64,000 nucleotides of DNA from Aaosphaeria pasadenensis (lineage: Eukaryota; Ascomycota; Dothideomycetes; Pleosporales). Position numbers and translations under genes: made by a program. Shown one piece after another: positions 54,801 through 64,000 of the stretch. Within the stretch, counting starts at the first letter, position 1; each line of letters starts with the position of its first letter. The notes beneath the pieces are model-generated. The model saw only the letters and a program-made list of their open reading frames with translations. It was not told where the DNA came from and made no database searches. The stretch spans positions 1-64,000 of the forward strand of contig JAKLMB010000051.1 of the NCBI GenBank assembly GCA_022813625.1, given 5' to 3'.

Positions 54801-56054
54801 TGACCGCCGGAAGCACGAAGCATACGAGCAGATCAACAACTCGGAGGACGAGGTATTCCAGAACTACCTCTACGACTGGTACCTCTCCCGAGGCTGGGCA
54901 GACCGCCTCCTTGAGATCAGCTCATCCTATGTTGTGGACTACCTTCGACGAAGCTCGGCCACAAACATGTCTCATGCCGATCTGCTTTGGCGCTACTATG
55001 CTCACTACAGTGACTTCCTGAGCGCAGCCGAGGTACAATTCGAGTTGGCTAAGGGTGATTTCGATCTATCGTTGGAAAAGCGTATTGAATATCTTTCCCG
55101 TGCGAAAGCAAACGCTTCGACACGAGTGACGGGATTCTCCGAGATGGGTGCACGAAATCGCCAGTCACGACAGGAGTTGCTTAGGAACATCAGCGATCAC
55201 CTCGATATTGCTAACATCCAGGACGACATCCTACAAAAGATCAAGAACGACCCTCGCCTGCAAGGAGAGCGAAGGCAAGGGGTGCTCCAGCTACTCGATA
55301 GCAAGATCCTTACCCTCGATGAAGTAAGTTTTAGTTCACGGCACCCAATGTGTCTTGAACTGTTTTGCTAACTGTAATTTCCTAGCTTTACCATCAATAT
55401 GCCGATCAGGCAGGCTACTACGACATCTCCCTGCTTATCTACCACGCAGCCGACCACCGGAGCATTCCAGATGTGCGCTCAACTTGGACGAATCTCATTG
55501 AGAGGGTCCACACGCAAGCTGTGGAGAACCAGCAGCAAGCGCCATGGGAGACTGTGTCCCTCGAAGTTGAAAACGTCGGTCGCCGCGTCAATCTGAACGA
55601 GAACGTCTTCCCGGTCAACATCCTCCTCCAACTCCTTCTCCAGTACGATGTGCAAAACTACAACCACGACTCCACCCCGAGCCGCGGTGCAGCAGAGCTG
55701 ATTCCTTGCTCCAACCTGACCTGGCCCATCGACGTGTTCATCAAGCTCGACGCGCCTTTCGAAGCGCTCGTCGCTACTCTCGAGTCACTTTGGTACGCAC
55801 AGGAACCGCCATTCACCGGTCCCAAGAGGAAATTGATCGTCAAATGGATCATCTACACAATCAATCAATGGAAAGAGACGAGTAGGAGGCAAGGGGTTCC
55901 CTTCGGAGCGGAGGAGAACGCCCTCGGGCTTGCAGACTGCCTTCGCGTGGTCCTGCAGAGCGACAACGGATTGAGGAGGGATAGCGCGGATGACAAGGAG
56001 TGGATAGAAAGAGGAAGAGAGCTCAAGGAATTCGTCGATAGCTGTGCACGATGA
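51840..56054 (+). CDS. NUP170: nuclear pore complex protein NUP170/NUP155
   Basis: Exons are 51840-52038, 52098-54533, 54587-55323 and 55386-56054, totalling 4041 nt or 1346 residues; introns are 59, 53 and 62 nt. It is an inner-ring scaffold nucleoporin. The Pro-rich N-terminus leads into the Nucleoporin_N beta-propeller (about residues 95-560). Typical text includes PERIFEQ, EINHAWVSVDNQLYLWDY, SIGFPSLGWYSAA and VLYTLSSNGNIRVFH. The alpha-solenoid Nucleoporin_C follows to the end, with YDLIFRVIEAVDQ, NYLYDWYLSRGWADRLLE and FPVNILLQLLLQYDVQN. Length and order match fungal Nup155/Nup170 proteins. The start codon follows directly on a C-rich leader. Confidence 0.95.
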
Positions 56055-59000
56055 ACATGAATCCACCTACCCCCAAAAGAGAAAGACATGACCCTTGGTT
56101 TCTATACCATCACGTATGTCATTATCTTTCCGCGTACAAAACTCGAACCTGCCTACCTACCTCTTTAATCAAACCCTACACCCAAAAGCCGAGAGAAAGC
56201 ATTTTTGTAAGAAGGAAATCGAAAGGGATCGTGTGGATAGGATATATAATGGAACGGCATTGGGCTTTTTTATCATCCATCTCTCGGGTTGGGGGGATTT
56301 TTGGAGTCCTCTTGTGTGTCAGTGTGGGGGTCCTGTTTTTTGTTCCCTATTTTAAATCTGGCTTGTGCCACCTTTTTTCTTGTCTCTCAGAATCTTCTAT
56401 CCATCAGCGCTTGGCGTTGTGTGTATGTGTATGTCCCTTTTTTCCAAACCAAGTGTGTAACTCTGTAAAACTGTTCAATTTTTCTTCTTCGGCCAAAGAC
56501 TATTCCAGGCAGCATCATCATCATCATCATCAACATCAGGATCATCATTAATTCCGAAAGAGGGTTCTTGGACTATCGTGTATGAGATAATGCATCTTTC
56601 GAACATGTAGGTAAGACGGATGTGAAAGATGTAATCATTGATTGAATCCAGCAGGAGTTGAGGTTACAAGAGCGACCTTTGTTTATTCGTAAGTTGTAAC
56701 AAATGATGGGGAAGATGATGAGTTCACACGTGAATATCATATCAAAAACAACGACGACCATAGATATGCGCTGTCTGTCGTGAGTCTTGCATGTGTTAAT
56801 CCAGGAAACCTTCCGCCCACTCGAACTTTCTCATTGAAATAAATCGGAACAGAGACCACGCAGTGGAGGGAACTTCGAACCAGACACATTTATCATATAC
56901 AAGCAGAGAGATACTCACAAAGGAAGATACGACTAGAACAGTACATCTCCCATGCATATACATACACCTTAACACATCCTCCCTTAATCAGACCATGTAG
57001 ATCCCACCCGTCACCCATCTTTCTCTTTCCGGAAAATCCTAATCACCAAAACCCATACTAACCCTCCACCCGGCAAAAAGTACAAAATACGATAAGTCAA
57101 ATACGTCTCCCCACCTCCAATCGCCAGCGCGATTTTCTACATACTGCTGAGGAGCAGGTGCCAACTGCATTTACGATTACGATAAGGACCGTTCAACAAT
57201 AACTGGCTAACGTGACATTTTGTGATGGGAAAAGGGGCGGGATGGGTGGACACGCGGTTTATACGATTACGAAGCGCAGGGTTCAGTAATGAAACATGAG
57301 TAGGTAGACTCGCATTCGCCTCATTCAGTCATTTTGTCTAGATACGGCAGCAGGGAGCGCAGGCAAGTGGGAGATGGGATAGACATTATTTAATTGAATA
57401 TTTCGTGTGGTTTGTTTGGTTAAGCACATGCATTTGTGGTTTTCAGATAGGAAAGCAAGCGGGTGGTGAATAGTCGTGTAGACCAGGGGGATAGGTTTCC
57501 TGTTACTCTTTTTGGCGGTGGGCGATGGCGGGCCGTCTAACCTACGATTACCTGTAATTATAACTACTGTGTACGTGCGGGTGATAATTCGCCGTGCAAT
57601 GCGATTCTACTATTCGGTGTCGAGTTCGTGTTTTGCATGTCTAAAGTCGGGATGTCTTGTGGGTGTAATCTTGCGGGGGAGGGGGGAGATGAGGATGGGA
57701 GAGATTGTCGTTCCTCCGCGAATGCTTGATTTGAGCGTGCTGGTATTTGCATGGTGTCAGGGCGTATGGGTAAGTGTACGATTCGCGTGGCTGGTGCTGT
57801 GCGAAGGAGAATGTCTCATTCAATTGCACTCTATTGGTCGTACGTCGGGAGTTTACTGTTCTGTTTTGACATCGGTTTTGCCTGGGGGCATGGTTGAATA
57901 CAAGAACATCACGTCTGCAGCTGAACGTTGTTAATTTGGAGGACGTAACCTACCTATTCAAGGCCACGATACCTCAAATGCCTACCTACCAAGCCCTGGG
58001 CGACAGCCGTTAACCATTCAACGCCGCCCGTGCAAATTTGTGTAACGCGTTTTGTTCAATTGTGATCTGCGGATAGATCTACGGTTCTGCGGAGGCGAGA
58101 TGAGGCGAGGCGGCGGGACGGGACGGGTGGTCGGTCAGTTGTCTCACCTGTTCTTGTGTCGAAGCCAAGGTGTGGTTACACGATGGTAACGGCTCTTGTT
58201 GTTCGTTTCTATCTTATTTTGACGGCGCGTGTATCGTTGGAAGAATGTTCGCGTGTCGTGTGGAGCGCGATTTGAAGAACATGGTTTGGTACAGGGAGTG
58301 TATTGGCAAGAAGCTTCAATATGTTCGCATATCCATCCATACTCTTTCTCCACTCTTACCAACGCTGATGTATCGAATAGGATTGAATGGGCATTTCAAC
58401 CGACGAGTTTCACCGTCGTGATCGCCATTCCAAATAGTAACACCTAGAATCTATTATCAGCATCAATAGTCTGCCAGGCTCGCCTCTACCATTATCGCCA
58501 CCGAAGTACAGGACCTCTCTCCGTACGAGCGCACGTACGATTGCAATAGAAATATCTCAGACTCAAATACGTCCTAACCACTAACGAAGCACTTATTTGA
58601 CAATAGTCGGGAGCGAACAATCTAAATCCGTCTCATCACACGACGGATTATCCTCGCAGTTCTTCTTTCGGATATGGCACGATTACTTTGATAACAGTTG
58701 GAATTGCGGGTCTGTACTCCACGTAGGTGAGCAGGCAAAATGGATAGATGGCATTTCCTTACCTAGTCCCAATTTTCAACAGACTGTGGATAACACTTCA
58801 CATGAATGATATCATCTGCTTCCCTTCTTTCCGCAGGTTTGATCCTCGGGAGTTTTCTAGATTGGAAAGAGAGGCAAGATACTTCGTTCAACACCATCGG
58901 TTAACGAAGAAAGGCATACGGATACGGGCACCGAGTAATACTCTGCCCAAGTGCCGCAAGACCCGAATTAGGTACTTGTATTGTATGCGATCAAGTTTCT

Positions 59001-62000
59001 CCACGTCTCCGTCGCATCCAAAACCGGAAATTTTCGAGGAATAATGACTTGTGTCGGAAGTATAGGTTCCGTTGGTCGCGAGTGTAGTGTTACGTTAGTG
59101 TTCTCCGGCGACAATGTTGCTACTCCGCCGTGATTAGAACCGAGGTGTATGGGAGGTGGGTTTGGTAACTATGTGGAGTTGTATGATGACATGATGCAGT
59201 ACCGACTTGAGTAGCTACAGATGGTTTTCTTAGTACTCCGTACCTACACGAGGGATTAACTGCAGACAAGGAGGATAATAAATTGGAAGTCAGCAATGCT
59301 GAGAATGCCTCAGGCAATGGTGCTGAATCGAGTTGACCCAGTTACATGTCTCCTCTCCTTTGCTTTCCTCAATTCGCTCTGCTGACGTACTCCGTACAGA
59401 GTCAGGCAATTGTGAGAATCAGCATGGCTGGCTGGCTGGCTGGACAAGGCGGAGAGGGAGGAGAGGAGTGGAGTGGAGTGGAAATTATTTCCTCCTGTTC
59501 GGCAATTCTTATTCGTAGTTGCACCGTCGGATTACGTAGCACAGCATCTAGAGGACATGGTAGAGTTCATATTATCGATTTACCCAAATTCGCGGCTATA
59601 CAGGATACATGTGTATAGTATATACCACGACACACAGCATGAGGGACGAAAGTACTATATGGATGGGTATTTTCTTCTTGCGTCGAATTGAATTTGGTCC
59701 TTCAATGAATTGATTGAAATCCGAGAAACGCATAAGTGTGCAATATACTGTTTTCCTGCACTTTCAGCGCGGCGGTTTCAGCTCTCCCCCCTGAGTGGGC
59801 GGGTGGTTTGCGCCCTACGAGCCACGCTGGCGGTAAAGGTACAACCACAAGTACCGCCGACGAATGGGCGGAAACGGGGAGCACGGTACGGTGCGGTGCG
59901 GTACTGTGTACGTGCGGTGCAACGATTCAATAGAACGCCTTCATGGCAACAATAATAGCACCGATGGGAAAAAGAATCAAGTGGAGGGAGGTGGATCTGG
60001 ACTTTACTGGATCAGGTACCTTTTGAGCGAAGGAGGCATACTACAATGGTCGGGTTTATACCTCAATTGACCGGTTACAAGTCGGTCTTGCGATGGGATT
60101 CGATGCCTGTGCCATGTGTACGTATTTCCACACTACGGGTTTTGTGTAACCACTTTATGACTTTGTGAGACACAACACAGAGAGGGCGTTGCCTTGTGTG
60201 TTGTTGTGTTGCTGTTGTGTTGGTGAATATATTTAGAGAAAAGCCGAGATATAGGGGCGCACGTGGAGACATGCAATCGGACCCCATATAGGTAGAATAC
60301 CTATCGTACTCAACCATTCTCAGTCAAGTTAGTTATCCTTCCCTTGAAGAGATCAATCTTCAAAGTAACGTTATTCCCGCCAGATGATACCGCGTGATAA
60401 AAGAAGATACGAAAGGGTTCCCTAGTATTAATTGGCTATTCGTATCGCAATGTGGAGTGATGATGATGGGGATGTATCGGCAATGGAATCAGCATCAGCA
60501 TCATCGTCATCTTCTACAGCAAACTCCACAATTCATCGAGGCATCTCCGAATCTGTTGTACGGATTCCTAGTGGTTTACCCCTGTTGAGAAGACGCTTGT
60601 TATGTGTGTACGATACCTAGGCATGGTGTGTACGGGAACCCAAGCCGGGCCAGGGACCTGCCTCGTGCGTTGCATCCATTCGCTCAGTAAGCTCCACCTA
60701 CCAATGACCAACTCCAGTTTAACTCTTTCGACTCCTCCAGCGTTGCGGTATTACCTAGGCAGTCGCTCAGTCTTGAGTTTTTCAGCCCAGGGCGCCAGGC
60801 GTGCACACTCCAAGCAGTCCCATTTCCACATGGTGGAGTTCTCCAATGCCCCTCTCGCACTTCGCTTCATTCTTTTCCTTTTTCTCCATTCATTCTTCTC
60901 CCTAGAACCCTTAACCATGTCTTTCCTTTTTTAACTCTCGCTTCTCGCGCTCTCGCTCTGAAAGTGGAGTGGTGGTGGATCCAAAGGTGCACAGCGTCTG
61001 CAAATCCGATAGCATCAAGCTTTTGCCAACACTGTGGAGAAGCCCTTTTTCGGGCAATAATCCACCCAAACGAGGGCATCGCTACAGGGGTGGAATTACG
61101 CCGTTCGGTTTGGTATGGGCGTGGCACGGATGTCAAGTGACGGTGACAGTGACAGTACATACAGTAGACTCGACGGTATGCACTACATCGCGATATGGCT
61201 GCATACCATGCACTCTATCGTAACTTGTATGGATAAAAAGTAGTCTATTGTGTGATAGTGCACATACAGAACGCTTCAGCGGTCCTGTAAGAAAGAAGAG
61301 GAAGAGCGGGGGTTCTGTCAAGAGAAAGGGAAAAAAAGGTGTTCAGGAACCCCCTGCAGCCCGTCTCGCCTTACGGCTGATAATGATGGCTGTGCAGCGC
61401 TGCTGGCCTTAGGCTGGCGCGCGCGCCCACCCGCAAAGAGAAATTCAATATTGGATGGCGGAAAGCCACCGTCGATCTGATCCAGCACTGGAGCCATGTA
61501 GCGAAAGACGAAAGCAGGGTGATGGGCATGGCACCGCCAGACGCTGCACAATAACGGTGGACGGGTCTGGATCAGATCAGCTGATGGGGTAATAGGGAAG
61601 ACAGCTCAGCACAGCGCAACGCGGTTACAGCACGTACACAGACAACGTTGGGGAGAGATATTTGCACGAATTATGCGCTATTAATACAAAGCACTCCGTA
61701 CACGGGGCGACAAGAGTGCGCGTAGCAATGTACTGTAGGTACATACAACTCCGTACGATGAGGCCGAAGAGACTCTCAATGAACTTGGTCGCCGACACGC
61801 TGTGGTGGAAAAGAATGGATTGGCTGACCAGCACAGGAACAAACCCCTGTCCAAGCTGGCGACAAAGCTGGCGACAAAAAGATGCCGGCGACAAAAGCTA
61901 GACTTGTCGTTCTACAGCGCTATTCCATCCATCCATGGCATTCTTCAGCACCGCTACCATCTGTTGTTGCTGCAGAACACACACCCACACGATGGACACC

Positions 62001-64000
62001 GGAATGCTTTCACCATTCCATAATAGGTATATCATGACGCCAAATCCCCGCTCTCGGGCAATGCCTACCCATGTGCGAGGAAAATCCCCCGAGGCTGACC
62101 AAGAGAACAACGACGAGAAATCAGCAACAACCTTGAAAGCTGTACGATATCTGTTGACCTCGTGCCAGGCCGCCTCGTCTTGGGACGCACTTGGTTTGCA
62201 TATACGTGCTATTGCATCTGTTCGCCTGCAGGAAAACAAGGTTGTTGTTGACATCGTGTGGTCGTTCATACATCCACTATGTGTGAATTCTATCGTCATC
62301 ACGACAGTAGTCAACTTCTACCATTGTCACTAGTAACTGCCGTCACTTGTCGTTCGTACAAGTATGTTCGCTCAAAATGGAGAACGGCATTTGCTCGGCA
62401 TGGGAAGGGTGGGTACCTGGCGTGGGGCTCCTCTCGTCTTGAAGGAATGATGGCAACGGGTGTCAGATCATAGGTGAAACAGAAGGGGAAATGAGCATTT
62501 CGCGATGTGATGCATTATGCGATGCGATACGTACGAAGCGGGGCAAAAGCGGGCTTGCTCAGCGAGTGTTCGGTGATGAAAAAGGATTGCGCGCGCGCCT
62601 CCACCAGCGGACCTTTTTGTTGTTTTGTGAGACATTATGGAATCAATTCGCGAAATTGCAGTAAGAGTATCGCCTACAGCGGGCGCATCGCTATTGCTGA
62701 AGAATGGGTTTCAATAGCGATTGATCGAAAGGGAAAAAGAAAACAACTAAGCAACACTACGACGGACCAAAGGTAACATCACAGATACGCCTACGCCTAG
62801 AAGAAGCGAGCGCTACGACGAGGAGGGCACTGATCAATCCAATATTGGAAGACTGACATGCTACAACAACTTACAAAATGGATTGCCAATCCGATGAATG
62901 TTGTGGAGGATCGCCACGACCGCTGAGCTGTCAAGTCGAGTCGAGTCACATCGAGATCGATTCAATGCGGTAATGGAGCGAGCGAGTGCGAGGTTGCGCG
63001 CGCCTTATGGGATGGAAGACTGACTGGTCGAATGTTCGTTGGTTTAGAAGCATCCATTTTGGGGTAAGAGAGCGACTAACGATGGAATTACTGGCTGGAC
63101 TGGGGTTTTATTATTAGATACGAAGAGGCAACGGGATGGAAGTTTGTTCTCGTGCTTGTGCTTGTGCTTGTTCTTATTGCTCTTGTCCTTTACAAGCAAG
63201 TTCTGTGTAAGTACCCCGTACATACTACACAGTATTAGTGTTACTGTTTGCCTTTACCACCCCTTCATTGGTGAGCTGCAATGTCATCAGCAAATGGAAG
63301 GGAAGGGAGAAGAGGAGGGGAAACTATCGATAAGGCCAGGAGAGGAGAGGATGAACCTGGCCTGGATGAGCTTGGGATGAACTTGGGATGAGCCCGTCTC
63401 AGCACTAAGAAAACTCGGCGCCTCGTATTCACAAGTGACCTTGGGAGGGGAGACCCAGCCCGTCCCGACTGAGGTGTGGTGTCTCCAGTCCACATCGAGT
63501 AATAGCAAAGAGAGAAGTGGAGAGAGCAAGAGAGACAGTAATAATAAAATCATAATGGTGGAAGGATGCTCGGCCGTATGAGGTGAGTCGACAAATAAAC
63601 AATACCTACATTAAGGCAATTAGACGACTTGGCCGTGACTGTGCAGTGTGAATTGGCACCTGTCATCCACAACATTGTAGGTAATAATGCAACTTCGACT
63701 TCAGCTGCAGCTTCATCAAGCTTCAGGCCGGTCAGGCCAAAATGTTCCTTTCTTGGGGGCCATTCATCCGTCTCACGCCTCTGCAGCCTGCCTGTACGGT
63801 CGCTACGGTATGCACACAAGATTGGTACCAGTAGATACACTTTGTTTTTGCGCTGTGTTACGTACCTCTCCCGAGGGCCCTACCTAAAGGCTAAAGCACG
63901 TGGAGACATGTTTGTTAGAGCAATGCTAAGTCGTTCTAGTCCAGGGGTGGTGGCGCGAATCCTCCAACAACTGTCATCTACGGAGTATGTACCTATCATC
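56055..64000. other. 7.9 kb without a supported gene
   Basis: No frame here shows a known domain or a convincing multi-exon chain. It includes the NUP170 3' flank with a (atc)n run (about 56514-56547), a pyrimidine-rich tract at 60840-60955, several (gga)-type tracts, and TACTCCGTA-type motifs. Codon-like bias is absent. It may be the long promoter or leader of a gene to the right of the window. Confidence 0.5.

Noticed and set aside
61898..62333. Overlapping frames of about 135 codons on both strands
   Set aside because: No domain and neither has splice continuation; equal openness on both strands suggests chance.

Overview
This 64 kb window is nuclear DNA of a filamentous ascomycete (Pezizomycotina), most likely a Dothideomycete; the class is inferred from general gene style, not proven. 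The signs are 45-70 nt introns with GT..AG ends and CTRAY branch sites, a Zn2Cys6 regulator, NACHT/STAND genes, a dispersed 5S rRNA gene, and AT-rich blocks like those left by repeat-induced point mutation (RIP). For the multi-exon genes I joined exons by hand. In every model that I call complete, the summed exon length divides by three and the domains run unbroken across the joins.

Left part, 1-38 kb: an accessory, fast-changing region. It opens with an AT-rich block (1-880). Next come a putative secreted protein split by an in-frame stop (884-2338), minisatellites and degenerate repeats (2.5-3.4 kb), a second AT-rich block, and a Zn2Cys6 regulator (4375-6141). A cluster follows. It holds a 10-exon gene joining a protein kinase domain to a NACHT ATPase and C2H2 zinc fingers (6709-12307, minus), a CorA-like membrane protein (12739-14636, minus), a tiny 3-exon gene (14826-15161, minus) and a SNF2 ATPase with a RING finger (15619-18854, plus). 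The stretch 18.9-24.1 kb has no intact gene; it is filled with a dispersed repeat family and a broken Cu/Zn superoxide dismutase. A second STAND gene (HeLo-like, NACHT, ankyrin repeats; 24197-27483) ends at a nonsense codon, with the rest of its ankyrin array still readable downstream. Single genes follow: an MFS transporter, a fungal multi-pass membrane protein and a methyltransferase. A 5S rRNA gene lies at 37321.

Right part, 38-64 kb: mainly conserved housekeeping genes. These are a CoA-binding-domain protein, a polyproline protein with cassette-like exons, V-ATPase subunit e (VMA9), ARV1, a DUF8035-type protein, AIM41 and the nucleoporin NUP170/NUP155. AIM41 and NUP170 are divergent and share about 540 bp. 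The last 7.9 kb has no gene I can support.

The strongest candidate for an undescribed system is the kinase-NACHT-C2H2 gene, an NLR-like architecture with an enzymatic N-terminal domain. It sits in a neighbourhood with another STAND gene, decayed genes and repeats. Such a setting is typical of fungal non-self recognition loci, but a role in immunity here is inference.
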